Below are positions 54,607 through 64,000 of a stretch of 64,000 bases of DNA, one piece after another. The notes under the pieces were generated by a model. The model was not told where the DNA came from. It saw only the letters and a list, made by a program, of their open reading frames with translations, and made no database searches. The translations under genes were made by a program, and so were the position numbers. How positions within the stretch are numbered: the first letter of the stretch is position 1; each line of letters starts with the position of its first letter. The stretch is from Flavonifractor sp. AGMB03687 (lineage in GTDB: Bacteria > Bacillota > Clostridia > Oscillospirales > Oscillospiraceae), in NCBI RefSeq assembly GCF_017811815.1, contig NZ_JADKZI010000010.1, positions 21,291 through 85,290 of the forward strand. Direction: 5' to 3'.

Positions 54607-55992
54607 ATGGGAAAGACATTGCAAAAGAAAAAGGGCTTTAGCATGCCCCATGTGTACGCAGTCATTTTGATCCTGATGCTGCTGGTCACCGTCATGACCT
54701 ATGTGGTACCCGCCGGCAGCTACGTCCGCGTGGACGGCGCAGTAGATCCCGACAGCTTCGCCTATGCCGAGCAGACCCCCGTTGGCTTCCTGAGTTTCTT
54801 CACCGCCATCCATCAGGGTGTGGTTGAGAGCTCCAACATCATCGGCGCCGTGCTGCTCATCAGCGGCTGCATCCAGATCATCCAGTACACCGGCGCTTTC
54901 TCCGCCGGTATCCAGACCCTGATCCGCAAGGCCAACGGCAAAGGCCTGGCCATGGTGATCCTGTTCTTCACCCTGTTCACCGGCATGGGCGTCATCGGCT
55001 ACCTGGATGCCCTCTATCCCTTCTATCCCATCATTATTTCCCTGTTCATCACATTGGGCTATGACAAAATGGTGGGTACCGCCATTATCTTGCTGTCCAC
55101 CGCTGTGGGCTTCACCTGCGGCATGGTTAACCCCTACACCACCGGCGTGGCCCAGACCCTGGTGGGCCTGCCCATGTACTCCGGCATTGGCTTCCGCGCC
55201 ATCGGTCTGGTAATCTTCTACGCCATCGCTCTGTTCTTTCTGGTGCGCTACTGCATCAAGATCAAGAAGGACCCCAAGAACAGCGTCATGGGCGAGAACT
55301 ACCTCCAGGAGCAGACTGCACCTATGCAGTTTGAGGAGGGCCTGCAGTTTACCACCGGCCGGATCGTCATCATCCTGGCTTTCCTGGTTACCATCGTCAT
55401 CTCCGTGGTTGGCTCCCTGCTGTGGAAGTGGGGCCTGCCTGAGATCACTGCCGTTTACTTCCCCGTGACCATCCTGGCCGTCATCATCTCCCGTACCAAC
55501 GTCTCCAAGGCCTGCACCGAGTTCGGTAAGGGCATGGCCGGCGTGGTGGCTCCCACCATGGTCATCGGTCTGAGCCGCGCCGTGTCCGTCATCCTCACCG
55601 AGGGTAACATCACCGACACCATCATCCACGCTATGGCCGACGTGCTGGACGGCAAGAGCCCCGTTATCACCCTGCTGGTGGTCTACGCGTTCGTCACCGC
55701 CTTCAACTTCTTCGTGGGTTCCGGCTCCGGCAAGGCTGTGGTCCTGATGCCCATCCTCCAGCCCATGGGCCAGGTCCTGGGTATCAACCAGCAGGTTATG
55801 GTGCTGGCCTACCAGTACGGCGACGGCTTCACCAACACCTTCTGGCCCACCTCCGCTCTGCTGGCCCTGTCCCTGTGTGATATGGACTACGGCCACTGGT
55901 TCAAGTTTGCCTGGAAGATCTATGCCTGCCTGATTGCGGCTGGCTTTGCCCTCGTTGTCATTGCCAACCAGATCGGTTACGGACCCTTCTAA
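54607..55992 (+). CDS. YfcC-family membrane carrier
   Basis: A 461-residue polytopic protein of about 12 helices in the YfcC/DcuC-like group of C4-dicarboxylate or basic amino acid carriers. Family motifs are MPHVYAVILILMLLVTVMTYVVPAG, LDALYPFYPIIISLF, NFFVGSGSGKAVVLMPIL and FTNTFWPTSALL. Paired with an M20 peptidase it probably moves peptides, acyl-amino acids or the released amino acid. Start 54607 has AGGAGGATTTGAGA upstream. Last gene of the sigma-54 operon. Confidence 0.88.
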   Translation: MGKTLQKKKGFSMPHVYAVILILMLLVTVMTYVVPAGSYVRVDGAVDPDSFAYAEQTPVGFLSFFTAIHQGVVESSNIIGAVLLISGCIQIIQYTGAFSAGIQTLIRKANGKGLAMVILFFTLFTGMGVIGYLDALYPFYPIIISLFITLGYDKMVGTAIILLSTAVGFTCGMVNPYTTGVAQTLVGLPMYSGIGFRAIGLVIFYAIALFFLVRYCIKIKKDPKNSVMGENYLQEQTAPMQFEEGLQFTTGRIVIILAFLVTIVISVVGSLLWKWGLPEITAVYFPVTILAVIISRTNVSKACTEFGKGMAGVVAPTMVIGLSRAVSVILTEGNITDTIIHAMADVLDGKSPVITLLVVYAFVTAFNFFVGSGSGKAVVLMPILQPMGQVLGINQQVMVLAYQYGDGFTNTFWPTSALLALSLCDMDYGHWFKFAWKIYACLIAAGFALVVIANQIGYGPF

Positions 55993-56018
55993 GCCTTCCT
56001 TATATAACTCCCCAGACA

Positions 56019-56048
56019 GGGGCGGCGTACCGGTCGGTACGCCGCCCC
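56019..56048 (+). terminator. Hairpin after the YfcC gene
   Basis: GGGGCGGCGTACC (56019-56031) pairs perfectly with GGTACGCCGCCCC (56036-56048). No T tract follows, so it may be an RNA-stability hairpin or weak terminator. Confidence 0.65.
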
Positions 56049-56104
56049 TCGGCATTCCGACGGGAAACGCCCCGAAACACTTAGAAAATCCAGTGATTTT
56101 CTGA

Positions 56105-56133
56105 TTGACTTACATTTTGGGGTATGATATAAT
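56105..56133 (+). promoter_or_regulatory. str operon promoter TTGACT-17-TATAAT
   Basis: TTGACT (56105-56110), 17 nt, consensus TATAAT (56128-56133), upstream of the L7Ae-like gene and rpsL. Confidence 0.85.
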
Positions 56134-56224
56134 CCGGAATTGCGCAGGTATGCCTGCGGAAGGGAAACAACGGGCCGGAAGAGCCCGGAACTCCCGGGAT
56201 ATCAAGGAACGGGAGGCATACCCA

Positions 56225-56467
56225 ATGCTGACACAACTCAAACAGGGCGCCAAAGTGGTAGGGGTCAAGCAGACCCGCCGCGCCATTGACGATGGCCGGG
56301 CCGCTGTGGTCTTCCTGGCCCAGGACGCCGATCCGGCGGTGACCGCCCCGGTGGAAGCGCTGTGCGCTGAGAAGGGCGTTCCTGTGGAGCAGGTAGCGCA
56401 GATGAAGGAGCTTGGCTCCGCCTGCGGTATCGCCGTGGGCAGCGCCGTGGCCGCGCTGCTGCACTGA
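56225..56467 (+). CDS. L7Ae/YbxF-family K-turn RNA-binding protein
   Basis: An 80-residue protein of the L7Ae/L30e/S12e fold (QLKQGAKVVGVKQTRRAIDDGRAAVVFLAQDADPAVTAPVEALC...). The Bacillus relative YbxF/RplGB binds K-turn RNA and is encoded between rpoC and rpsL. Here it leads the rpsL-rpsG-fusA-tuf run, whereas rpoC is on the other strand 10 kb away. The start at 56225 has GGGAGG upstream; the longer frame is not supported. Confidence 0.9.
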   Translation: MLTQLKQGAKVVGVKQTRRAIDDGRAAVVFLAQDADPAVTAPVEALCAEKGVPVEQVAQMKELGSACGIAVGSAVAALLH

Positions 56468-56472
56468 TTTGG

Positions 56473-56507
56473 TTTTAACGGTATAATTTCTGATTATTCC
56501 GTTAAAA
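56473..56507. repeat. TTTTAACGG inverted repeat before rpsL
   Basis: TTTTAACGG (56473-56481) and CCGTTAAAA (56499-56507) are exact complements with a 17-nt AT-rich loop, in the 74-nt L7Ae-rpsL spacer. It could be a partial terminator, a processing site or an operator. Confidence 0.5.
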
Positions 56508-56541
56508 TATATTTCTCAGAAACAAAGAAAGGAGGAAAACC

Positions 56542-56964
56542 ATGCCTACGTTTAACCAGCTCGTTCGCAAGGGACGCGAGGCCGTGACCTACAAGTCCAA
56601 TTCTCCTGCTATGCAGAAGGGCCTGAACACCCTGAAGAACCGTGAGACCGACCTGCCTTCTCCCCAGAAGAGAGGTGTGTGCACCGCTGTTCGTACCTCC
56701 ACCCCGAAGAAGCCTAACTCCGCTCTCCGTAAGATCGCCCGTGTGCGTCTGACCAACGGCTACGAAGTGACCGCTTACATTCCCGGTGTTGGCCACAACC
56801 TGCAGGAGCACTCCGTGGTTATGATCCGTGGCGGCCGTGTTAAGGACCTGCCCGGTGTTCGTTACCACATCATCCGCGGTACTCTGGATGCCCAGGGCGT
56901 TGCTAACCGCATGCAGGGCCGTTCCAAGTACGGCGCCAAGCGGCCCAAGGCCGGCAAGAAGTAA
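56542..56964 (+). CDS. rpsL: 30S ribosomal protein S12
   Basis: A 140-residue decoding-centre protein. The streptomycin-linked lysines are wild type in [11 protein letters not shown] and [13 protein letters not shown]. Slightly longer than E. coli S12 (124), as in other Firmicutes. AAGGAGG is 8 nt upstream. Confidence 0.98.
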   Translation: MPTFNQLVRKGREAVTYKSNSPAMQKGLNTLKNRETDLPSPQKRGVCTAVRTSTPKKPNSALRKIARVRLTNGYEVTAYIPGVGHNLQEHSVVMIRGGRVKDLPGVRYHIIRGTLDAQGVANRMQGRSKYGAKRPKAGKK

Positions 56965-57180
56965 TTATAACGATTACTTCCAACTACGCTGCAAGTTTGC
57001 AGCCGCATGAATCGAATTAACGCGCAATCGCGCAAGGCAGTTGTCCTTGCAGAAGCGTTTCCTATAGATATAGGGACGTTTTCCTGTGAGGCACTGGACA
57101 AGCAGGCACTTGTCTTACACGGGGGCGTTTGAAACGCCTTCGAGTACCTATGAAATCATACTATGAAGGAGGGAAGCAAA
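56965..57180 (+). promoter_or_regulatory. Structured rpsL-rpsG intercistronic region
   Basis: 216 nt with at least five local hairpins: GCTGCAA/TTGCAGC (56988-57003), GCAAGG/CCTTGC (57032-57050), CCTATA/TATAGG (57061-57074), GACAAG/CTTGTC (57097-57114) and GGCGTTT/AAACGCC (57124-57138). In E. coli the S12-S7 spacer binds S7 for translational feedback. A similar role is plausible here but not shown. No reading frame of note is inside. Confidence 0.55.
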
Positions 57181-57651
57181 GTGCCCAGAAGAGGAAACGT
57201 ACCCAAGCGGGAGGTTCTGCCCGATCCTATCTACAATTCCGTCCTGGTGACCAAGCTGGTCAACAGCATCATGCTGGACGGTAAGAAGGGCGTGGCCCAG
57301 AAGGTGGTCTACGGAGCTTTCGACATTATCAAGGAGAAGACCGAGAAGGATCCCCTGGACGTGTTCACCACCGCTCTGGAGAACATCATGCCGTCCCTGG
57401 AGGTTAAGGCCCGCCGCGTGGGCGGCGCCACCTATCAGGTGCCTATCGAGGTTCGGCCCGAGCGCCGTCAGACCCTGGGTCTGCGGTGGCTGACCAACTA
57501 CTCCCGCGCCCGCAGCGAGAAGACCATGAAGGAGCGTCTGGCTGGCGAGATCATGGATGCCTCCAACAACCTTGGCTCCGCTGTCAAGAAGCGTGAGGAC
57601 ACCCACAAGATGGCCGAGTCCAACAAGGCGTTCGCTCACTATCGCTGGTAA
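57181..57651 (+). CDS. rpsG: 30S ribosomal protein S7
   Basis: A 156-residue primary 16S-binding protein of the small-subunit head. It uses a GTG start at 57181 ([12 protein letters not shown]), which gives exactly the standard length, with GAAGGAGGG upstream. The motif [18 protein letters not shown] is conserved. Followed after 11 nt by fusA. Confidence 0.97.
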   Translation: MPRRGNVPKREVLPDPIYNSVLVTKLVNSIMLDGKKGVAQKVVYGAFDIIKEKTEKDPLDVFTTALENIMPSLEVKARRVGGATYQVPIEVRPERRQTLGLRWLTNYSRARSEKTMKERLAGEIMDASNNLGSAVKKREDTHKMAESNKAFAHYRW

Positions 57652-57662
57652 GGAGTTAGAGT

Positions 57663-59768
57663 ATGCCTAGGAAAGTTACCTTAGAGAATACCAGAAATAT
57701 CGGCATCATGGCTCACATCGATGCCGGTAAGACCACTACCACCGAGCGCATCCTCTACTACACCGGTGTTAACTACAAGATCGGTGAGACCCATGATGGT
57801 ACCGCCACCATGGACTGGATGGCTCAGGAGCAGGAGCGCGGCATCACCATTACTTCCGCTGCTACCACCTGCTACTGGAAGGGCTCCAAGAACCAGTTCC
57901 CCCAGACCCGTATCAACATCATCGACACCCCGGGCCACGTGGACTTCACCGTAGAGGTGGAGCGCTCCCTGCGCGTGCTGGACGGTTCCGTGACCGTTAT
58001 GTGCGCCAAGGGCGGCGTTGAGCCTCAGTCCGAGACCGTGTGGCGTCAGGCCGACCACTACAAGGTCCCCCGCATGATCTACGTCAACAAGATGGACATC
58101 ATGGGCGCTGACTTCTACAACGTGCTCAACATGATCCACGACCGCCTGAAGTGTAACGCCGTGCCCATCCAGCTCCCCATTGGTTCCGAGGATACCTTCA
58201 AGGGCATCATCGACCTGGTGGAGATGGACGCCGACATCTACTATGATGAGCTGGGCAAGGATATGCGTGTGGAGGAGATCCCCGCCGACATGATGGAGCT
58301 GGCCCAGGAGTACCGCACCAAGCTCATCGATGCCTGTGCTGACATCGACGATGAGATCATGGAGCTGGCCCTGGAGGAGCAGCCCATCCCCGAGGATATG
58401 ATCCGCCGCGCTCTGCGTAAAGGCACCATCGAGAACCTGCTGGTTCCCGTGACCTGCGGTACTTCTTACCGCAACAAGGGCGTGCAGAAGCTGCTGGACG
58501 CCATCGTGGACTTCATGCCCTCTCCCCTGGACATCCCCGCCATCAAGGGTACCAACCCCGACACCGAGGAAGAGGACGAGCGTCCCGCCGACGACAACGC
58601 CCCCTTCTCCGCTCTGGCCTTCAAGATCATGACCGACCCCTACGTGGGCCGCCTGTCCTTCTTCCGCGTGTACTCCGGTAAGCTCACCACCGGTTCTTCC
58701 GTGCTCAACTCCACCAAGAACCAGAAGGAGCGTATGGGCCGCATCCTGCAGATGCACGCCAACCACCGTGAGGACATCGAGGAGGTCTATGCCGGTGATA
58801 TCGCCGCCGCCGTGGGTCTGAAGAACACCACCACCGGCGATACCCTGTGCGATGAGAAGGCTCCCATCATCCTGGAGTCCATGGAGTTCCCCGAGCCCGT
58901 TATCCGCGTCGCCATCGAGCCCAAGACCAAGGCTGGTCAGGAGAAGATGGGCCTGGCGCTGGTGAAGCTGGCCGAGGAGGACCCCACCTTCAAGACCTAC
59001 ACCGACGAGGAGACTGGCCAGACCATCATCGCCGGCATGGGCGAGCTCCATCTGGAGATCATCGTGGACCGTCTGCTCCGCGAGTTCAAGGTGGAGGCCA
59101 ACGTTGGCGCTCCCCAGGTCGCCTACAAGGAGACCATCAAGAAGTCTGTCGAGCAGGACACCAAGTATGCCCGTCAGTCCGGCGGTAAGGGCCAGTACGG
59201 TCACGTCCGCATCACCATCGAGCCCAACGAGCCCGGTAAGGGCTATGAGTTCCTCAACGAGATCACCGGCGGCGTCATCCCCAAGGAGTATATCCCCGCG
59301 GTCGACGCCGGTATCCAGGGCGCCATGCAGGCGGGTATCCTGGCCGGCTATCCTGTTGTGGACGTGAAGGTCCACCTGACCTTCGGCTCCTACCACGAGG
59401 TCGACTCCTCTGAAATGGCGTTTAAGATTGCCGGCTCCATGGCCTTCAAGGAGGCCATGCGCAAGGCCAACCCTGTCCTGCTGGAGCCTGTGATGAAGGT
59501 TTCCGTTATCGTGCCCGACGAGTACCTGGGCAACGTCATCGGCGACCTGACCAGCCGCCGCGGCATGATCCAGGGCCAGGAGAGCCGTCCCGGCGCCACT
59601 CAGGTGGATGCCCTGGTGCCTCTGGCCAGCATGTTCGGCTATGCTACTGACCTGCGTTCCTCCACTCAGGGCCGCGGCCAGTACTCCATGGAGCCCCACA
59701 GCTATGTGGAGATTCCCAAGAGCATCGCTGACAAGATTATTGCTGAGCGCGGCCGCAAGGAAGACTAA
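57663..59768 (+). CDS. fusA: Elongation factor G
   Basis: A 701-residue translocation GTPase. G1 is AHIDAGKT (17-24), G2 [10 protein letters not shown]3 DTPGHVDF and G4 NKMD. Domains II-V follow at full length, with the domain IV and V region [30 protein letters not shown]. It is a typical bacterial EF-G, not a tetracycline-resistance paralogue. AAGGAG precedes it. Confidence 0.98.
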   Translation: MPRKVTLENTRNIGIMAHIDAGKTTTTERILYYTGVNYKIGETHDGTATMDWMAQEQERGITITSAATTCYWKGSKNQFPQTRINIIDTPGHVDFTVEVERSLRVLDGSVTVMCAKGGVEPQSETVWRQADHYKVPRMIYVNKMDIMGADFYNVLNMIHDRLKCNAVPIQLPIGSEDTFKGIIDLVEMDADIYYDELGKDMRVEEIPADMMELAQEYRTKLIDACADIDDEIMELALEEQPIPEDMIRRALRKGTIENLLVPVTCGTSYRNKGVQKLLDAIVDFMPSPLDIPAIKGTNPDTEEEDERPADDNAPFSALAFKIMTDPYVGRLSFFRVYSGKLTTGSSVLNSTKNQKERMGRILQMHANHREDIEEVYAGDIAAAVGLKNTTTGDTLCDEKAPIILESMEFPEPVIRVAIEPKTKAGQEKMGLALVKLAEEDPTFKTYTDEETGQTIIAGMGELHLEIIVDRLLREFKVEANVGAPQVAYKETIKKSVEQDTKYARQSGGKGQYGHVRITIEPNEPGKGYEFLNEITGGVIPKEYIPAVDAGIQGAMQAGILAGYPVVDVKVHLTFGSYHEVDSSEMAFKIAGSMAFKEAMRKANPVLLEPVMKVSVIVPDEYLGNVIGDLTSRRGMIQGQESRPGATQVDALVPLASMFGYATDLRSSTQGRGQYSMEPHSYVEIPKSIADKIIAERGRKED

Positions 59769-59823
59769 TTTAGCTTCCTTCGCTGCCTGAATGCTTTCTG
59801 CTGGAAAGCAATTGAAAAAAGTA

Positions 59824-59852
59824 TTGCATTTTACGCTGTGATGCTATACAAT
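59824..59852 (+). promoter_or_regulatory. tuf promoter TTGCAT-17-TACAAT
   Basis: TTGCAT (59824-59829), 17 nt, TACAAT (59847-59852) in the 148-nt fusA-tuf gap, so tuf may be made beyond the operon level. Confidence 0.7.
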
Positions 59853-59916
59853 ATTTTCGCATTTATGTGGAAATACGTCCCACCTCAACACATGTAATTA
59901 AGGAGGAACAACCAAA

Positions 59917-61119
<1,203 letters not shown>

Positions 61120-61133
61120 TTCTCCTTATTGTA

Positions 61134-61161
61134 AGAAGACCTGCCTTTCGGCAGGTCTTCT
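61134..61161 (+). terminator. tuf terminator, copy 1
   Basis: GAAGACCTGCC (61135-61145), loop, GGCAGGTCTTC (61150-61160), then TGCATTTTA. Confidence 0.85.
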
Positions 61162-61233
61162 GCATTTTAGGAGGGCACCCGCCCGAAGGAAAAGCGTTGT
61201 TATCGACATCGAGGAGTAATTCTCCTTATTGTA

Positions 61234-61261
61234 AGAAGACCTGCCTTAGGGCAGGTCTTCT
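61234..61261 (+). terminator. tuf terminator, copy 2
   Basis: The same stem as copy 1 with loop TTAG in place of TTTC; tail TTCATTTAA. Confidence 0.8.
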
Positions 61262-61283
61262 TCATTTAAGCGATGCTTAGCAG

Positions 61284-61320
61284 AAAAGAGCCAGCCTTAG
61301 GGCTGGCTCTTTTTCTTTTA
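61284..61320 (+). terminator. Third terminator before mscS
   Basis: AGAGCCAGCC (from about 61287), loop TTA, GGGCTGGCTCT, followed by TTTTTCTTTT. Strong. Confidence 0.9.
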
Positions 61321-61342
61321 TATGCCCAACGAACTGCGGGGC

Positions 61343-61371
61343 TTGTCTGAGGCTGGAAGCTATGATAGAAT
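61343..61371 (+). promoter_or_regulatory. mscS promoter TTGTCT-17-TAGAAT
   Basis: TTGTCT (61343-61348), 17 nt, TAGAAT (61366-61371), 23 nt before the mscS start. Confidence 0.6.
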
Positions 61372-61393
61372 AACCGCAGAAAGGAAGGAAGCT

Positions 61394-62242
61394 ATGCTTA
61401 CAAATATTACAAATATCTCACCGGAGGAGGCCGAAGAGACCATCCAGACGGTGACAGGTTTCTTTAGCAACCTTAATTTACAGAAAATCATCACCATTGT
61501 GCTGCTCTTTGTAGGCTGTCTGGTGGTAATGAAGGTGGTCCTGAAGCTGACGGACCGGGCCTTTCAGCGCCTTGAGATGGAGAAGAGCCTCCATACCTTC
61601 ATCCATGCTGCTCTGCGGGTGATCCTGTGGCTCATTACCCTGTGCATCGTGCTGGACTATGTGGGCGTGCCCATGACCAGCCTTGTGGCCGTGCTGAGTG
61701 TGGTCGGCCTGGCTGTTTCCCTGGCCATCCAGGGCACGCTGTCCAATCTGGCTGGCGGTATTCAGGTGCTGGTGTCCAAGCCTTTCAAGGCGGGGGACTT
61801 TGTGGAGGCTGGCGGCGTCAGCGGCACCGTGAAGGAGGTGGGTTTGGCCTACACCAAGCTGTCTACCATCGACAATAAGGTGATTTCCGTGCCCAATGGC
61901 CAGATCTCTACCGAGAAGATCATCAACTACAGCACTGCAGAGCAGCGTCGGGTAGACCTGAAGTTCGATGCATCCTACGACAATAACACGGATCAGGTAA
62001 TTGCTGTCATTAAGGGCGTGGTTGGCGCCCATCCCAAGGCGTTGTTCACGCCGGAGCCCTTTGTCCGGGTATCCGCCTATAAGGACAGCAGCATCGAGTA
62101 CAGCATCCGGGTGTGGTGTGCCACCGATGATTACTGGGATCTGTACTATGATCTGCTGGATCAGATCAAGAAGGCCTTTGACCAGGCGGGGATCGAGATT
62201 CCCTATAATCATCTGAATGTCCACGTGATCCAGGAAAAATAA
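61394..62242 (+). CDS. Small-conductance mechanosensitive channel, MscS family
   Basis: A 282-residue channel that opens on hypo-osmotic shock. Three membrane helices are followed by the pore-lining TM3 (VVGLAVSLAIQGTLSNLAGGIQVLV) and the conserved KPFKAGDFVEAGGVSGTVKEVGLAYTKLSTIDNKVISVPNGQI beta domain. The C-terminal alpha/beta domain is complete. Start 61394 follows AAGGAAGG. Typical length for MscS. Confidence 0.93.
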   Translation: MLTNITNISPEEAEETIQTVTGFFSNLNLQKIITIVLLFVGCLVVMKVVLKLTDRAFQRLEMEKSLHTFIHAALRVILWLITLCIVLDYVGVPMTSLVAVLSVVGLAVSLAIQGTLSNLAGGIQVLVSKPFKAGDFVEAGGVSGTVKEVGLAYTKLSTIDNKVISVPNGQISTEKIINYSTAEQRRVDLKFDASYDNNTDQVIAVIKGVVGAHPKALFTPEPFVRVSAYKDSSIEYSIRVWCATDDYWDLYYDLLDQIKKAFDQAGIEIPYNHLNVHVIQEK

Positions 62243-62257
62243 GCATACAACAGAGAA

Positions 62258-62287
62258 GCGGCGCTCCACCGAGCGCCGCATTTTTCT
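62258..62287 (+). terminator. mscS terminator
   Basis: GCGGCGCT (62258-62265), loop, AGCGCCGC (62272-62279), then ATTTTTCT. Confidence 0.88.
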
Positions 62288-62295
62288 GATGGAGT

Positions 62296-62769
62296 TCAAC
62301 CGGGCATGGACAGGCCGTGGATAAAGCCGCCCAGCTGGGGAGAGAGCACATCGCCGCCGATGACGGTATTCTTGTAGATCAACAGCCCTGCTTGGATGCC
62401 CGTCTCACCGGTGGGGTAATTGGAGATTTCATAGGTGTACCGCTTCACCCGCTTGCCGCAGTAATCGGTCAGGTCAAACCCCTGAGAGGACTGCAGCTCC
62501 AGGTACTGGGTGTAGCTCTCGTCAAAGGTGTCCGGAATGAGCAGCTCCTCCACGGAGGAGGGCTCCTGGGAGACCTGCCAGCCGTAGCTCTCCAGATAAG
62601 TGATCCGATCCTCGTTGGTCTTGACGCCGGTAGGGCTGACCACGCCGGACACCGCCGTATCCCGGCCCACCAGTCCTGCCACGGCCAGCAGGACTCCGCA
62701 GACCACCGCCGCCGCGGCGGCCACAGCCAGAATCGGTCCCTTTCGGACCCTGGCGGTAATGATAAACAC
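62296..62769 (-). CDS. DUF4830-like membrane-anchored protein
   Basis: 157 residues with one N-terminal membrane helix (GPILAVAAAAAVVCGVLLAVAGLVG), then an extracytoplasmic domain with EDRITYLESYGWQV and YTQYLELQSSQGFDLTDYCGKRVKRYTYEISNYP, typical of DUF4830 proteins of spore-forming clostridia. Function unknown. GTG at 62769 is chosen for the membrane-anchored form with AAAGGGG upstream; a much longer open frame is a shadow of the divergent gene. Confidence 0.75.
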   Translation of the reverse strand: MFIITARVRKGPILAVAAAAAVVCGVLLAVAGLVGRDTAVSGVVSPTGVKTNEDRITYLESYGWQVSQEPSSVEELLIPDTFDESYTQYLELQSSQGFDLTDYCGKRVKRYTYEISNYPTGETGIQAGLLIYKNTVIGGDVLSPQLGGFIHGLSMPG

Positions 62770-62868
62770 AGCGCAACGCCCCTTTCCCAAAGTGCTGGTA
62801 TGGTAAAGATATGTGCCCGACGGGCCGAGTATGCCGGGAAATGGGGAAACAAACAAGGAGGACTTTCC

Positions 62869-63582
62869 GTGGAACGTCTGGATAAGATTTTGGCTAATAC
62901 CGGCCGCTGGTCCCGCAAGGAGGTACGGGAGCTGGTGCGGGCAGGGCGGGTCACCGTCAATGGGACGGTGGCCCGATCGCCGGAGGAAAAGTGGGACCCC
63001 TCCGCTCAGTTTGTGGTGGACGGCGAGCTGGTGTCGGGGGAGCGGCTGGTCTATCTCATGCTCCACAAGCCGGCGGGACTGGTGTCCGCCACCGAGGACC
63101 CCAGGCAGCCCACGGTACTGGAGCTTCTGCCCGACCACCTGAAGCGGGTGGGGCTCTTTCCCGCCGGGCGGCTGGACAAGGATACCGAGGGTCTGCTGCT
63201 GCTGACCAATGACGGTGAGATGGCCCATCGTCTGCTGGCGCCCCGCCGCCATGTGGACAAGGTCTACTTTGTCCGGGTGGATGGACAGCTGAATCAGGCG
63301 GATGTGGATACCTTTGCGGCCGGTATGACCCTGGGTGACGGCTTGGTGTGCATGCCTGCCGGGCTGGAACTCCTGGAGGAGCCGGATACCGCACTGGTCA
63401 CTCTCCGGGAGGGAAAGTATCATCAGATCAAGCGGATGCTGGCCAGCCGCGGCAAGCCGGTGCGCTATCTGAAACGGCTCACCATGGGTCCCCTGTCTCT
63501 GGATCCGAAGCTGGAGCTGGGTCAGTGGCGGCCCCTGACGGGGGAGGAGTTGGACGCTCTGCGGGCAGTGGCTGGGCTCTGA
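62869..63582 (+). CDS. 16S rRNA pseudouridine synthase, RsuA family
   Basis: 237 residues. The N-terminal S4 RNA-binding domain is RLDKILANTGRWSRKEVRELVRAGRVTVNG. The catalytic motif GRLDKDTEGLLLLTNDG has the essential Asp at 103, and the C-terminal EGKYHQIKRMLASRGKPVRYLKRL follows. It probably modifies the 16S position made by RsuA (516), though RluB/E-type targets cannot be excluded. It uses a GTG start with AGGAGGAC 7 nt upstream. Confidence 0.92.
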   Translation: MERLDKILANTGRWSRKEVRELVRAGRVTVNGTVARSPEEKWDPSAQFVVDGELVSGERLVYLMLHKPAGLVSATEDPRQPTVLELLPDHLKRVGLFPAGRLDKDTEGLLLLTNDGEMAHRLLAPRRHVDKVYFVRVDGQLNQADVDTFAAGMTLGDGLVCMPAGLELLEEPDTALVTLREGKYHQIKRMLASRGKPVRYLKRLTMGPLSLDPKLELGQWRPLTGEELDALRAVAGL

Positions 63583-63655
63583 GTGGGCTGAGGATGTTGT
63601 CCAACAGGGGTTTGAAGGTTTTAGTCAATATCACCAAAAAACTTTGAAAAACCTA

Positions 63656-63684
63656 TTGAAAAGAGCAAAAAAAACCGGTATAAT
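63656..63684 (+). promoter_or_regulatory. Promoter TTGAAA-17-TATAAT
   Basis: TTGAAA (63656-63661), 17 nt, TATAAT (63679-63684). It starts a leader of about 270 nt to the next ATG. A second possible promoter, TTGACA (63860-63865) with TATAAG at 63885-63890, has a long 19-nt spacer. Confidence 0.75.
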
Positions 63685-63689
63685 AGTGT

Positions 63690-63961
63690 CTGTTGAATGA
63701 ACTTGTCCGGCAGAGTCGATTTCTGACGGAAAAAGGTGCTGTTTTGCGGGAAAAACCGATGGCAGGACCCTGTAAGTTGTAACAACAGAACGGGATTTTA
63801 AGGAAGGAATTCCGCGTCTATCCAGATCTGGCCTTGTGTGGGGCTGTACGGAAGATTGATTGACAATACTGAGGTAGGGATAAATATAAGGAGTCCTGCA
63901 AACAAAAGTCAATAGCTGAAATAAAAAAAGTCCCGCAAAAATTGCGCGACTGAAAAAGGGC
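63690..63961 (+). other. Long untranslated leader before a truncated gene
   Basis: About 270 nt with no long frame. It contains a 9-codon frame at 63697, AGTCCCGCAA/TTGCGCGACT forming a hairpin at about 63,928-63,950 near the start codon, and AAGGAG at 63,888 without a nearby start. No known riboswitch is recognised; a regulated leader is suspected. Confidence 0.4.
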
Positions 63962-64000
63962 ATGACAAAACAAGCTGGAGAAAAAGCTTCGCCAGCCGGG
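63962..64000 (+). CDS. Partial gene, first 13 codons only
   Basis: ATG 63962 opens a frame (begins MTKQAGEKASPAG) that runs off the window end. AAAAAGGG just upstream is a modest ribosome binding site. The 13 residues are too few to assign a function. Its strong promoter and long leader suggest a regulated, highly expressed gene. Confidence 0.45.
   Translation, partial: MTKQAGEKASPAG

Noticed and set aside
56105..56467. A 120-residue version of the L7Ae-like protein
   Set aside because: The extra N-terminus would overlap the promoter; the family length and a ribosome binding site support the start at 56225.
57663..59768. fusA as a tetracycline-resistance (TetM-like) gene
   Set aside because: Length, G motifs and its place in the str operon are those of housekeeping EF-G.

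Overview
The window looks like the chromosome of a GC-rich, spore-forming, anaerobic Firmicute of the Oscillospiraceae type (Flavonifractor/Lawsonibacter-like; this placement is inferred from gene content and style, not from a search). The signs are a spoIIA operon, an Rnf complex in the clostridial order CDGEAB, T-box leaders, strong AGGAGG ribosome binding sites, DUF1540 and CmpB-type small proteins, and ECF sigma/anti-sigma pairs. No tRNA, rRNA or CRISPR array was seen.

Region 1 (1 to about 10,300) is one end of an integrative conjugative element. It is lower in GC than the rest, entirely minus-strand, and continues beyond the left edge. It holds a replication/regulation-type winged-helix gene, a VirB2-like pilin, a VirB6-like channel protein, a secreted Gly-rich protein, a membrane C39 peptidase, a PrgI-VirB4 fusion ATPase and two accessory genes. 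Its right end carries helically phased short repeats and an outward promoter, and abuts a 5'-truncated metG (only the C-terminal tRNA-binding domain), so the element probably sits inside metG.

Region 2 (10.8-20 kb) is branched-chain amino acid biosynthesis: ilvD with a divergent FadR-type GntR regulator, and ilvB-ilvN-ilvC behind a T-box with a GUC (valine) specifier. An acyltransferase, a membrane-anchored XRE protein and an ECF sigma/anti-sigma pair lie between them. Region 3 (20.2-25.5 kb) is the Rnf operon, a ferredoxin:NAD+ oxidoreductase that pumps ions. Region 4 (25.5-32 kb) holds small accessory operons, a PadR-regulated membrane protein, pyrB with an unusual PyrI-like zinc tail, and a second ECF sigma/anti-sigma pair. 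Region 5 (32-42.2 kb) holds valS behind a second valine T-box, a lipoprotein, spoIIAA-spoIIAB-sigF, a GT2 glycosyltransferase with a GtrA flippase, an NlpC/P60 wall hydrolase and a GT-C glycosyltransferase.

Region 6 (42.3-63.6 kb) is the information-processing core: rpoB-rpoC on the minus strand and, on the plus strand, an L7Ae-like gene, rpsL, rpsG, fusA and tuf. In many Firmicutes these form one run. Here they are pulled apart and divergent, with a sigma-54 module between them: an enhancer-binding activator, a canonical -24/-12 promoter, an amidohydrolase, an M20 peptidase and a YfcC carrier. A mechanosensitive channel, a DUF4830 protein and a pseudouridine synthase follow, and the window ends in the long leader of a gene cut off after 13 codons.

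The most unusual observations are the ICE/metG junction with its phased repeat arrays, the PyrB zinc tail, the sigma-54 amidohydrolase/M20/YfcC module, an exact 100-bp duplication of the tuf 3' end, and a heavily structured rpsL-rpsG spacer.
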